Assembly (NCBI RefSeq): GCF_027943255.1
Contig: NC_072895.1
Span: 20,682,001 to 20,746,000, forward strand
From: Anastrepha obliqua
Lineage: Eukaryota > Arthropoda > Insecta > Diptera > Tephritidae
Direction: 5' to 3'
DNA: 64,000 nucleotides
Within the stretch, counting starts at the first letter, position 1. Each line of letters opens with the position of its first letter. Below, in pieces: positions 52,625 through 63,682 of the stretch. Both the position numbers and the translations under genes were made by a program. A model generated the notes under the pieces. That model was not told the DNA's origin. It ran no database searches and saw nothing but the letters and a program-made list of their open reading frames with translations.

Positions 52625-53000
52625 AGGCTAATAATATATTTGTTAAAAAGTACTCAACCCAATTAAAAAAAAGGCAAGTAATACAATAATTCGCTATTGT
52701 TGACTTTTTACACCAGCGGAATAATCAAAAGTTATAAAAACACATTTTTATTAAAGTTGGAAGTGTTCTTAAGAAATTCTATAAGTATGTCTAAAGAATA
52801 TGATATTTGATCTTCTCGAGAAATGATTTTTGGAGTTTTTGCCCCCCTGGCTTGGCCAACTTAGATTGCTCGGTATTTCCCGCAGGCTCTTGAAGGTTTT
52901 TTACAAAACACTATAGGTACGCAAAAAACCGATTTTCAGATGATATTTTGTTTTTTCAAACCAAGAAAATAATTTTTGTTGAAGTCAGAGCAAAATAAAA
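52625..53000. other. No gene seen
   Basis: Spacer with no recognised element. Confidence 0.35.
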
Positions 53001-53004
53001 TAAA

Positions 53005-53830
53005 AAAACGGAATCTTATCGGAGCCCATACGAACTGAAGCCGGTGTGAGGCAGGGCTGCATATTATCAGACCTTCTTTTCCTGGTCGTCATTGATGAAA
53101 TTCTAACTACTTCAATTGATAATATGGAAAAAATGGGGATTATTGTGGCCCCCTACTTCAATGGAACTCCTTGAGATTTAGAGTTTGCCCATGACATAGT
53201 ACTTGTTTCTCAGCGGAGATCAGACATGTCAAGAAAACTGAATGACTTTGTAAAACACTCTAACACTGCTGGACTCAAAGTCAATGTAAAGAAAAAGAAA
53301 TATTTCACGATAAATGCGAGAGAATATGAGGAGTCACAAGGGTACCAAAAGCAAGAAACGCATTTGCTGATCTCCAACCAGAGTGGCTACCCAAACAAAT
53401 CAGCAAGCATACCAAACTCAAATCTCTCACTTTCGATTTCGAACGCCCACTTACACCGGCGGTGCCAACAAAAACCATGGTGAAACGATTTTTAGATCTG
53501 TACTACCTAGCAGACCGTTATTCGTCTCTGAGCGAATTTGACAGATATGCCGACGTCATTCGTTTTGTGTTTCACAAAATTTTGCTTTAGCTTAGCTCAC
53601 TCACTAAAACTCCAAAGTTCCCCTCAAAATTTTACGAATTTTACCGAACGAGATACCAGGTTTATCTATCATTCTTGAACAAAAACCACTTGCGTTAGAA
53701 ATCAGAGAGCGCAGGTGGACGTGGATCGGTCACACGCAACGCAACGGAAGTAAGGAAACCAGCAGGCAAGCATCAGACTGGGATCCCCACGGTCAAGCAC
53801 GGTCTACTTGTACAGCGCATTGTTCAACTA
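53005..53830 (+). pseudogene. LINE reverse transcriptase remnant
   Basis: The plus strand reads IRTEAGVRQGCILSDLLF and VVIDEILTTSID (RT block before the active site), a stop, then LEFAHDIVLVSQRRSDMS with the YADD/FADD active site changed to FAHD, and LNDFVKHSNTAGLKVNVK. At 53690-53800 RERRWTWIGHTQRNGSKE is the C-terminal 'RRWRWIGHTLR' motif common in this LINE group. Loss of the first active-site Asp and several stops make it inactive. Confidence 0.8.
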
Positions 53831-53839
53831 CTCACTTCT

Positions 53840-54388
53840 CTTCATTATTAAACAAAATATCCAGCATTCACACATACACACACATGAATACGTGAATTGT
53901 AAGTTATTTAACGAGAATTCTGTCCTTTGTTAGCACTATTTATAGCAGTTTGCTGTTTTTGTGGTCACCTCATTCTCTACTCGTTTTGTGTACTTTTCGA
54001 AACTTCCTCATGGCCGTCAATTCTATGAGTTGGAAGAAACTGAAAATATTTTCAATTTCTAATTTAATTAAAGCTACAGAAGAATTTCTATGCTATCAAA
54101 ATATTTACTTTAATTGGAGATACTCGAACGCATAACACACATGCGCACAGGTATAGGAGAAAGGTGCATGAGCGCATAGCTTCCGCTTTCACCAACAAAG
54201 CATACTGACTGTAATCGTATATTCGTTGAGGAATGACACTGTGTGGCAGTTTCGATTTCATTTTATCAATGGCTTCAGAAATGTGTATCAGTCTTCCTAA
54301 CTCATTGCTTGGTTCAAAGATTCAACAAAGAGAGTGAAACTGAAATTAGAAAAAGTGTATATGTATATGTATATGTGTATGTACATAT
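53840..54388. other. No gene seen
   Basis: A/T-rich spacer with a TATATG/TATGTA microsatellite at 54355-54390. No exon was recognised. Confidence 0.35.
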
Positions 54389-54391
54389 GTA

Positions 54392-55428
54392 CATTAGAGT
54401 GTCCCTTATGTGGCAAAACAAAATGTTTGTTTCTAATTTCAAAGTGCATACCCTCTACATTTTTTACTGCAGGGTCCGGCACTCGAACTTAAAAAGGACA
54501 TAAATTCAGTTTGAAAATTACTTTTATTCAAAAAAACATGAGAAAATAATACAAAATTAAGAATCAATTTACTTTTTCTCGATATAACCACCTTTTGTCT
54601 TGACTATGGCGTTGACACGCCCCATAAATGAATCGCAAGCTGCCCGAATGTGTCTTCCAGGTATTTTGGCCCACTCTCGGACAATAGCTGTTTTCAGCGC
54701 CTCGAGACTAGTGAATCTTTTAGTTTGGACCTTGCTCTCCCTAATGGCTCAAAGAGAATAATCCATTGGATTCGCATCTGGTGAGTTTGGGAGCCATTAT
54801 GTGGACGTTATGAAGTTCGGAACGTTGTTTTTTAGCCATTCTTGGTTCACTCGAGCTTTGTGAAGCGGTGCCAGGTCCTGTTGAAACGTCCATGGTCTGC
54901 CACCGAAATGTTTGTCTCCCCATGGCTTCAAAGCAACCTCCAGAATACTTCCCCGATAATATTTCGCATTTGCCTTGACGCCGGGCTCGATAAAAAAGAT
55001 TGGAGAGCGCCCATCTGCGGTCACAGCGGCCCAAACCATTACCTGTGGCGGGTGCTGCCTCCTGGTGGCCAATCGATTACTCAAATTCTCGTATGAACGG
55101 TCGATCAAATAAACCCTATCGTTTTAGGAGTTTAAGAATTGCTCAATTTGAAAAATTTTCTCGTCAAAAAACACAATGTTCGGAAATTGACCGCTTTCGG
55201 CCAACCGAATCAACTCCTTCGCTTTCTCATGTCTGACTTGTTGCTGCTTTGGTGTGAGATCATGCTGTTGAGATGGCCTTAGTTTGACGTTTTCCAAAAG
55301 AACTCTCTAGTTTTGGCACTACAAGAAGCTCTTCTCTATCGTTAAACGAACGAATAACTGGGAAGCATTCTTCTTTTAAGCTTCGTACATCCAAATATTG
55401 AACTTGAAATTTAAGGGGCACCCTAATG
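54392..55428 (-). mobile_element. maT (DD37D) transposon
   Basis: The ends CATTAGAGTGTCCCTTA (54392) and the inverse of CATTAGGGTGCCCCTTA (55428) are flanked by TA (54390-54391 and 55429-55430). The 1037-bp element encodes a decayed maT-type transposase on the minus strand. Its left boundary lies next to the TATATG microsatellite. Confidence 0.88.
54560..55260 (-). pseudogene. maT-like transposase with stops
   Basis: The minus strand reads FFDEKIFQIEQFLNS (first Asp), LATRRQHPPQVMVWAAVT, WTFQQDLAPLHKARVNQE (second Asp), FITST-stop-WLPNSPDANPMDYSL-stop (third Asp) and AIVREWAKIPGRHIRAAC. I count 37 residues between the second and third Asp, the DD37D spacing of the maT group. Three in-frame stops (after FLNS, FITST and YSL) inactivate it. 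Confidence 0.85.
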
Positions 55429-55439
55429 TACATAAACAT

Positions 55440-55690
55440 TATTGTATGCAATAGCAATCATAAAATTCCGCGTACTATAAAATGCAGTATCTTTTTCATT
55501 GCTCTTTTACCTGCGAATATTGTAATTTTTTTTTAATTTATATATATGTATATGTATGTATGTATGTTATAAATGTTACGTTTATTAAAACAGAAAGCAA
55601 TTCAAAAATTATATTGAGTGAGCAGAAGATATCCAAGTGCTTTACGAATCTCGGGAAAAGATGAAACCAAACTGACTTTATAGCTGCTTC
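55440..55690. other. No gene seen
   Basis: Short spacer with a TATGTA microsatellite at 55540-55570. Confidence 0.35.
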
Positions 55691-55699
55691 CCGTCATTT

Positions 55700-56640
55700 T
55701 TTAGTCTACAATTTTCAATTTGAACGCGGCAGAGTGCGATATTGCACCCGATACCATAAAAACAGCTTCTCGGCTGTGATGTCGAATCAAGTACCTTTCT
55801 TACTTTCGTAAGTCATGGAAATTTTGTTTCCTTGTTCACTCCTCTCGGGAGTAAAGGGCCTCGACAAGACTCAGCAATGCATGTTGTTTCCTTGATCTGT
55901 TTCGATTTCTGACAGGGTAGGTGATTAGCCTGCCGCTACCAGTCCTAAGTAGTGGGAATGCCCACCTGTCGTTGCTTAGGAGCAACGCTTTCTTACTGCT
56001 TGGAGCGCCATCTGTGTTTCACACTTTTCTGGCAGAAGGATCACACAGATGGTTGAGTACTTCGCTATTACCTGCGTTATAACCGCGGTCGCCTGCTTCT
56101 TCGTGCCGGCACCAGTCATGGAAATAGTGATTGGATTCATCCGGCCCATCTAGTTTCAACTTCTTTTCTGCACTAAATACTACTTTTTCCTAATCAGCGG
56201 GATCGGTATTTGTAACAGAACTTCAAGCTATATGGTTCTCTTACAAAATCGAGGCGGCATTCTTTGCGACATTTATTCAAAGGTGTTTTTGTTTTTTTGT
56301 AATTTCGTATGCCGCAGATGAGGCGCTTTTAGAATAGCCTTTCGAACGGTAGATTTTCTGTAGATTTTTTCAACATTCGGCAACTCTTTCGTTTTTGCTG
56401 TTGGAAGGGCGGAATTCGATGTAATCATAAGCATTTTGCGCGTTTTCTTCAGTGTCAAACCCATCGCAGTTCTGCCTTTCTTGTTCTTGCCATAGGATGC
56501 ACCTTGGACTTCGATCAATCTCTTTGGCAATTTGGCGATTCGAAAGTCCCTCTGAGCTTAAGCTATCGATTGGTATTTTTTCGCGATCTGTTAAATCTTT
56601 CTGCTTTCCCCTTTTTACTAGAATTAAGAAGTTTTTGACC
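55700..56640 (-). pseudogene. Tc3-like transposase, N-terminal half, interrupted
   Basis: The minus strand begins near 56640 with KRGKQKDLTDREKIPIDS, LSSEGLSNRQIAKEIDRS (first HTH), then in another frame YGKNKKGRTAMGLTLKK and STVRKAILKAPHL (second HTH). The catalytic start follows at about 56200: VVFSAEKKLKLDGPDESNHY, where the first Asp of FSDEKK is Ala. A 291-bp insert (55823-56113) splits the frame; after it FHDLRK resumes and leads to HHSREAVFMVSGAIS. No second or third Asp was found. Confidence 0.75.
55823..56113 (-). mobile_element. 291-bp retroposed insert in Tc3-like ORF
   Basis: AGTCATGGAAAT occurs on both sides (55811-55822 and 56114-56125), a 12-bp target duplication; removing one copy and the insert restores NHYFHDLRK. 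A T-run next to the left copy (AAATTTTGTTTCC) would be an A-rich tail on the minus strand. The body contains AACAGATCAAGGAAACAACA, GGGCATTCCCACTACTTAGG and AGGACTGGTAGCGGCAGG, which I associate with the 5' region of insect RTE-type LINEs, but the class is not settled. Confidence 0.75.
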
Positions 56641-56714
56641 AAACACAACGAATGCTTAAAAAAGCTATGCCTTTTCACAGCTTTAATGCCCAAATGATGT
56701 TGGCTAACTGAGTG

Positions 56715-56786
56715 ACTGGTGCGCTTTGTCAAACTCGGCCAAAATCGCGTAAGCGGTTATCGCGCCAATTATGAAGAAGAAGAATT
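56715..56786 (+). repeat. RTE/CR1-like LINE 3' tail
   Basis: TGGTGCGCTTTGTCAAACTC, AAATCGCGTAAGCGGTTAT and a (GAA)n run repeat the 3' UTR of the element at 50.63-50.70 kb. This is a very short 5'-truncated copy. Confidence 0.75.
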
Positions 56787-56789
56787 GAG

Positions 56790-58110
56790 TGCCTCTATTC
56801 AAGTAAAGCAATAAATCTAAGCAATTTGAAAATTTTTTTTTTGTTTCTTATGCAATTTCAATTTTTTTATAATATAATTTATTCTTCCCCAAAACTAGTA
56901 TAAATCATGTAATGTTAAAAAAGTTCAACGGATTTTCATCAAAATTTCACGCTTCTTAATCAGAGTGTTTGGAAAAATGTTGGGTATGCAGTTTTATGGC
57001 AATTTGAGTTTTGGAAAAATAAGAAAGTGCAAGTTTCCTGTAGCTCGAAAATTGCATTGATTTTTGAAAACTTTTTTTTCTGCGTCCATTCATTTCTCCA
57101 TATAACGGCATTTTTTTATATGGAAGAAAACACCCAACCATAAACGATTTTTGCGGTACCTGAAACTTCCACTTTATCGTACCGATTCAATGGGCTATAA
57201 AACTGGGTATCTAAAAATTTTCTACGCATCCTGATTAAAATATGTGAAGTTTTTTTTTACACTCCATGACAACACTGGTTTACAAATAATTAAAGATTTT
57301 TCTACCCAAAAACCAGACCATCCAATTCCTACGTAAAATCGAACGCTGATCCGAAATTCCTTGTACATTTTTTTCAATGTACATTTTGTCTCGTTCACAA
57401 GTGTCAAATATGATTGACACCATTTCCAAAAATTATAAATCTTCCCATAGGGCAATCTTGCATAAGCACGACATGGCGTATAAGTAACCAAAGTTCATTG
57501 TGCCATTCGTAAACTCACTTTTCAATATCGAAAATTTCATAAATTTCTATTGACCGAAGTTATTTACTTTTAGCAGAACAACTCTTTTTGCAACAAAAGC
57601 ACATCGCATATGCGGCCTCTGTTCCAAAGCAAACCGAACTTTCTACAAATAAAAACAACAATTAATAACACCGCGTTACACACATTCTGTCCTATGAACC
57701 AAATATACTTTTTCGGAATGGGGATAAAAAATAAAAATACACGTGTATGGGCGATTTTCATGTGCACGTCACAATTTTTTTTTTTTGTATTTTATAACTT
57801 TAAACGAGCAATTCTTGTATGCATATCTGTATAGCCACACGATCTCAGGATTAGCTTAACGGATTTGAATGAAATTGGGCACACAGATAGTGTATCACAT
57901 TTCTAGACTTTTCACCTAGGTGTTGCCACTGACAATGTTTCACAGGGTTGCCACCTGTTCGAAATTAAAAAAAAAAAATTGATTGAGATATGCCGATGTG
58001 GGTATCAAAAGAAAGGTATTTCACTCCGCATTACAATAGAGATATAAAACCCCGAATTTTTTTATTAATTTTATTATATTAAAGTTAAAAATTGTTACAT
58101 TAAAAATTTT
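56790..58110. other. No gene seen
   Basis: A/T-rich DNA. At 57845-58030 the text GATTAGCTTAACGGATTTGA ATGAAATTGGGCACACAG and two GTTGCCAC motifs look like the edge of a dispersed repeat, but no ends were defined. Confidence 0.35.
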
Positions 58111-58117
58111 AATGCTT

Positions 58118-59094
58118 TTAAAGAAACTTAGGCCTTTTATTTTTGCGTTTGTAAGCATTTGTGTCGGTATCGCAACAAATAGACCAACAGTATTCGCCAA
58201 GTATATGCGTAATGTCTTGTTCTTTAATGCGCTTTTCAGGGAAACAATCTAAATGATTGTGAAGGAAATAGATCTTTAGCGACATTAATATGCCCATTTC
58301 GCCATATTCCGAAATCATTTCTGCAACAATATTTTTATAATTGTCAGCTCGTTTGTTGCCAAGAAACTGCTCAATAATGGCAACTGTGTCTTTCCATGCA
58401 CGTTGTTCGATAGCATTCAATTTTGATGAATATTCATAACTTGCAACAACTTTTTTTATCTGTGGACCACTGAAAACACCTTAAATTATACACATCATTA
58501 AAAAAATAAAGTTACTAAAAGCCTTCGTAAAAAAAATACCTGCATGAATCTTTGCGCCGCTCAGTTTCGGAAAAATATTGCGCAAACTTGCAATCGCCTC
58601 GCCCTCACGATCCAGTTTCTTAACAAAACTTGATACGACACCGAGCTTAATATGTAGTGATGGCAAAATGATTTGAGATGGTTGCGCTAATGGTAGATTC
58701 TCTATACTTTCTACGCCTACTTTGTAGCATGTTCGCGGCTTCCACTTAAATTCAGTGTAATGCTGATCTCTTTTGCGACCTTCCCATGTACACAAAAAGC
58801 ACTGGTGGGTTGGAAATCCACGCTTAACACCCATGAGTAATCCGACCACTTTTAGATCGCAGCATATTTTCCAATTATGCTCTTGGTAGTTTATCAGTTT
58901 ATCAGCTGTAATATTAATTCCATGCCTTCGTATGTTTCTTTGAGGTTGGTGGCATATGCGATCGGGACAGCTGGCTGTTTGTTACCGATATGAAGCAGCA
59001 CTATTTTAAGGCTGTTGACCGATGCATCGATGAAAAGTCGCCGCTCCTCTGAAATATGAGGGTAACCAATTTTCAAGTTCTTCCGAAAATTCAA
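58118..59094 (-). pseudogene. Arthropod-repeated ORF of unknown role, intron-bearing
   Basis: The minus strand reads SEERRLFIDASVNSLKIV, GNKQPAVPIAYATNLKET, YQEHNWKICCDLKVVGLL, FPTHQCFLCTWEGRKRDQ, LPSLHIKLGVVSSFVKKL, FPKLSGAKIHAG, a 57-bp intron (donor GCAG|GTATTT at about 58541, acceptor TTTAAG at about 58485), VFSGPQIKKVVA, QFLGNKRADNYKNIVAEM, MSLKIYFLHNHLDCFPE and CWSICCDT plus a basic tail to 58118. The same protein type recurs in many arthropod genomes and seems transposon-derived; I do not know its function. A tandem 8-bp duplication at 58889-58904 shifts the frame, and the 'GERFHQ' stretch usual after FPE is missing. Confidence 0.6.
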
Positions 59095-59109
59095 GTTATG
59101 CCGAAAATT

Positions 59110-60410
59110 TAGACAAAATTTTTTTTTTTAGAAAAAAAAATTCAAGAAAATCTGAGAATTGATAAAATTTTTTTTTTTTTTTAATTTTACAAAATAAAAA
59201 CATTTCCACGAGTCTGCCTGCAGAAATTCAGCGCGATTGGATCACGGAGAAAGGGTTAAAAATTGATCCAAAGTTTTTCACACAGGCGGACTACGAGCTC
59301 TATATTTTATACATAAGAAAAAAGTATATTTGGTTCATAGAACAGAAAAAAAGTTCGTTTTGGTGGGTGCAATGCAATTTTATATGATTTTCCAAACACA
59401 AAAAATAATTAATCTATGCTGTTTATAGGAATATTATTTAGGAGAACATACATAGCGAGTCGATTTCCTTTCATGGCTCGGGTATAGATAAATGTCGCGT
59501 GGCGTCAAACTAGATAAATATGGCTAATGGTGCAACGAATTATGCGGGAATTCACTCGCCGCCATTAGCTGGTGAAATAGTGCATTATCGGGCAAAAGTG
59601 ACCAGCCATCAATTTCTCGATATCCAGTACGAATATGATCTCAAAACTATGTCAAAATGCTCAGCACAGTTGGCTGTGAAATTCTCAATTCCACCTCTGC
59701 GATATTCACATACAAGTTTGGTTTTTTTTTGTACGGAGGGTGTAAGCACAACTTTCCTGAATTACTAATCACTATTTCGCTCAAACGAGCATATATTCTT
59801 CCTTGAACCAGTTGGTTTCATTCAATAAATTATTCTTGATTAAATGCCGTCAAGTATTTGAGAAAATTCCAAAATATTCTTACATTCAAAATAATACTTG
59901 CAAGCCAGCAACAAATTTGGGTTTTCAATATAATATAAGTTAATTACGAAGTTCAGAGTGGTAAGCAATTAAATGATTTTATCTTAATTAAATGGTATTG
60001 CATTTATTTGAACTACAAAATTTTACAAAGGTCAGTTATTTATCTGCTTTGCGACCTTTGTTATAAAATGATTGGTTTTGAAGGTCGACATTGAGCGTTT
60101 GTTTGTGTATTAAAAGGTGGTTCAAATACAAGAAACAGATAGCATTTTTTGTTTACATTTGTTAAGATTTGGTTAAGGTTGTTGTGCGTTACAGCATTCC
60201 AAAACGGAGGTAGAGAAGCGAAATATTTCGAAACATTCTTCAGTGCCACCAGGTGGTCCGAAATAAGTTGTATATATTGCCGATTCTGTTCTGATGATAT
60301 GCATATCGAATGAGGCGAAGATGATATGCCAGAGCCTAAGTTTTCAAAGAAATTATGAAAATTGTGCAGTCATATGAGCCTATGAGTCTGGTCATTTACG
60401 AGCATAACTT
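59110..60410. other. No gene seen
   Basis: A/T-rich intergenic DNA. An 82-codon frame at 59520-59768 has no domain or splice support. Confidence 0.35.
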
Positions 60411-60474
60411 GTTACTTAAGGCATCCCGGTGGTCTAGAGTTCGAAAATTTAGTGTATTTTCAGGAATTTTTTTT

Positions 60475-61524
60475 GACGTGATAACGTCTTATAATTCGAT
60501 TTAACAGGCTGCACGCACGAAAAAATGTGTCGTTACCTTGTTACCTTGCTCATTAGTGTTACCTTGCTCATTGCCGTTACCTTGCTCATTGCTGTTACCT
60601 TGAATAAACTGCAAGCGAAAGCGCGGAACGAACGACAAAGCAAACGAACGGCAACGTTCGACATCTTGCTCTCTCCTACTTAAATGAGCGTATATGTGTA
60701 TGTATGTGCGCATATGTACATATATAAATTCACGTATTTGTATTTGCATATGCCTTCTTAGTGATTATTATAAATTTGATTTACTTGAAGAATTTAAAAT
60801 AAAACCAAGTTTGTTAATAATACCTGTTGTTTTAATGTTATTATTATTTTTTGACGTGATAACGTCTTATAATTCTATGTAGCCGGCTGCACGCACCAAA
60901 AAATGCGTCGTTATCTTGTTCATGCGTCGTTACCTTGCTTGAACAGCATGTTATGTTATGTTATGATATGTTATGTTATGTTATGTTATGTTATGTTATG
61001 TTATGTTATGTTATGTTATGTTATGTTATGTTATGTTATGTTATGTTATGTTATGTTATGTTATGTTATGTTATGTTATGTTATGTTATGTTATGTTATG
61101 TTATGTTATGTTATGTTATGTTATGTTATGTTATGTTATGTTATGTTATGTTATGTTATGTTATGTTATGTTATGTTATGTTATGTTATGTTATGTTATG
61201 TTATGTTATGTTATGTTATGTTATGTTATGTTATGTTATGTTATGTTATGTTATGTTATGTTATGTTATGTTATGTTATGTTATGTTATGTTATGTTATG
61301 TTATGTTATGTTATGTTATGTTATGTTATGTTATGTTATGTTATGTTATGTTATGTTATGTTATGTTATGTTAATGTTAACTCATTCTCTATATCCATAC
61401 AAAATATCTATCAAACAAATAAAATTAAAATTTTCTTTTCAAAAATGCAACCATTCAATCAGTATTTTCTTATGACGTTATCACGTTAAACTATCGTCAG
61501 TAAACCGACTTTACAGACAACCTC
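60475..61524. mobile_element. Composite satellite-bearing element, copy 2
   Basis: It starts GACGTGATAACGTCTTATAA at 60475 and ends GTAAACCGACTTTACAGACA ACCTC at 61524, the same termini as copy 1 in opposite orientation. A second start (GACGTGATAACGTCTTATAA) lies at 60853, and the flank GGCTGCACGCAC recurs, so it looks like one copy inserted in or recombined with another. It carries four minisatellite units, no Helitron segment and a (TTATG)n array. Confidence 0.75.
60948..61373. repeat. (TTATG)n satellite, ~85 units
   Basis: Nearly perfect TTATG repeats with one variant (GATATG near 60963). The flank TTAATGTTAACTCATTCTC after it is the same as that of the 17.96-kb array in inverse orientation. 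Confidence 0.97.
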
Positions 61525-61714
61525 TTTTTTAAATAAAAAATGAAAAATGATATTTAAATTTTTTAGGCTTTTTATTAGGGTTGGTGTCGAAATTCTGTAT
61601 GTACAAAATTCTAAAAACAAAATTCAGCTTTTTAAAATTCTGCTTTTTAAAATTCTGCTTTTTTAAAATTCTGCTTTTTTTAAATTCTGCTTTCTAAAAT
61701 TCTGTATTACAAAA

Positions 61715-61871
61715 TTCTGTATTACAAAATTCTGTATTAAAATATAATGTTAACAATGTTAAAGAGGTAATGTAATTATTTTGAAAAAGTGCGCACTTTT
61801 CCAAAATAATTACATTACCTCTTTAACATTGTTAACATTATTATTTTAATACAGAATTTTGTAATACAGAA
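61715..61871. repeat. 157-bp near-perfect palindrome in MULE
   Basis: Arms meet at GTGC|GCAC (61792/61793). Both contain TTCTGTATTACAAAATTCTG, GTTAACAATGTTAAAGAGGT and AATGTAATTATTTTG (or complements). I see only one substitution and a one-base indel. The cruciform-forming stem lies in the 5' sub-terminal region. Confidence 0.93.
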
Positions 61872-61962
61872 CATTCATTGTCAAATTTAGGTATGGTTAT
61901 TTTTTAGTAAAACTTTTTACACAATTTGAGTATATGCGCCCCATTGTTTTTAACATATTCGT

Positions 61963-62033
61963 ACATACCTATGTACATACCTACGTTAATTATAGTTGAC
62001 AACATTTATACATTGGTATGTACATAGGTATGT
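61963..62033. repeat. 19-bp perfect inverted repeat in MULE 5' region
   Basis: ACATACCTATGTACATACC (61963-61981) faces GGTATGTACATAGGTATGT (62015-62033) with a 33-bp loop, upstream of the transposase ATG. Confidence 0.85.
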
Positions 62034-62192
62034 TTGCAATCAAATATTACCTGGAGATGAGAACTTCTATCACAAATGAGGAATTACAATTTCACCACAC
62101 CTGTCTACAACGGTTTTTATATTGTTTGTTTACCTTCTGTTAAGTGCTGACTTTTTGTGAAAGAGCGTGGTTTAATATTATATTGATAAAAA

Positions 62193-63682
62193 TGTCCGAA
62201 ATAAGAATTTTGAAAACAAATAAAAATAAGGAAATGTTGGGTGTTGATGGGTATTTCTATTATTTAGAAAGAATAACAAAACAAAGGACATAATATATAA
62301 TTGGTCGTGTTCCAAGAGAATAGCGTGTCACTGTAAATCTCGATTGGTGACTACTGGTGAATTAAAAAACGGTATCCATTGTGTGATTAAAAGGTCCGGT
62401 GTACATACCCATAGTCCTGAGGCAGTGGAAGGTTTTGTTCGCGATGCTAATATAAAGCTTAAAGAGTTATCTAAAAAACATGCTTGCCGGCTAGCCAGAT
62501 AATTCGAGAAACCATTGTGCTAACTCCGAGCGATAGCCGTGATGCTTTACCTTCTAAAATGGCCCAAAAAAGTAAAATAATGCGGACTAGAAAAAAGAAA
62601 TGGAACATGAAAGAACCAAAAACTGTAGATGATATTGATATGCCACTTAATTTATATGTCCTTGAAGGCGAGCTTTTTGTCTTAGCAGAAAAGTGGGTCG
62701 ATGATGAACTTTTTATAATGTTGGGGACAAAATCTTCATTGGAAATGCTGAGAAACAGTGACTGCTGGGCTGTTGATGGAACTTTCCATGTTGTTCCTCG
62801 CGTTATGAGGCAACTTTTTTCCATACATGGCAGAGTACATGGCGAAATCGTGCCTCTCGTTTTTTGCTTGATGAGCAAAAAAACGTTGAAGTCATATGTC
62901 GCTGTTTTTAACGAGTTGCTGACGATTGCAGGTAACCATGAACTAAATTTATACCCTCAGCGTATAATTTGCGATTTCGAAATGGGTATCATATCGGCAA
63001 TTAAGTAATGTTTCCCAAATACTGATTTACGCGGCTGTTTGTTCCATTTTGGACAAATAATGTGGCGAAAGGTTCAGAAGGAGAGGTAATTAAAGCCTAT
63101 TTTATGGTTGTGTATGTATACTAAGTAATAGTATGTTCTTTTTATGTATAGATTGGCTCAAAAATATGGGACTTCGGTGGAATTCGCACTGCAAGTCCGA
63201 ATGATTAAAAGCTTAGCTTTCGTACCGCCAAGCGAAATACCGAATTACTTTCAAACATTACTTAATAACTGCGATGATGAAAGGTAAAAAAATTACTAGT
63301 TTGGTTTGATAAAAATTATATTGATATAAATAATAATAATTCCAAATATTCTCCCGAGTTTTAGTCAGTGCATGACCATAATGCATCGCAAACAGAAACG
63401 TTTCCTAGAACACAAAACAATATTGAAGCGTGGCATCGGCGGCTGAAAGTTATTGTTGGAAGAAGAAATTCGCAATTTTACCATCTTGTGCTAAGTTTGC
63501 AAAAGGAACTTATTTTAGCGAAAACTCAAATATCAAGAAAAGAAAATGGAGAAAGAGTTAGAAGAAAAAGGAAAATAATTAAAAAAAAAAACAAACAGCT
63601 GCGAAGAATTATTAAGAAAAGAAATGAATTAAGTCACACTACATATTTAAAAAGAATTGTAAAAAATATTGTAATTGGCTAA
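62193..63682 (+). pseudogene. FLYWCH + MULE transposase, multi-exon, damaged
   Basis: ATG at 62193 starts MSEIRILKTNKNKEMLGV, DGYFYYLERITKQR; after a frame break near 62292, YNWSCSKRIACHCKSRLV and KRSGVHTHSPEAVEGF complete a FLYWCH zinc finger (Cys in WSC and CHC, His in HTH). A second break at about 62483 precedes PASQIIRETIV and the MULE core: DCWAVDGTFHVVPRVMRQ (first Asp), GEIVPLVFCLMSKKTLKS, RIICDFEMGIISAIK (second Asp), TAA at 63006, CFPNTDLRGCLFHFGQIM. Introns are likely at 63086-63151 (AGGAGAG|GTAATT to TATAG) and 63284-63364 (AAAG|GTAAAA to TTTTAG). The last part reads TQNNIEAWHRRLKVIVGR, the MULE C-terminal motif, and a basic tail. The last junction needs a frame change, so at least four lesions are present. 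Confidence 0.85.

Noticed and set aside
60903..61489. Similar 133-190-codon 'MLCYV' frames on the plus strand
   Set aside because: Same artefact of the TTATG array.
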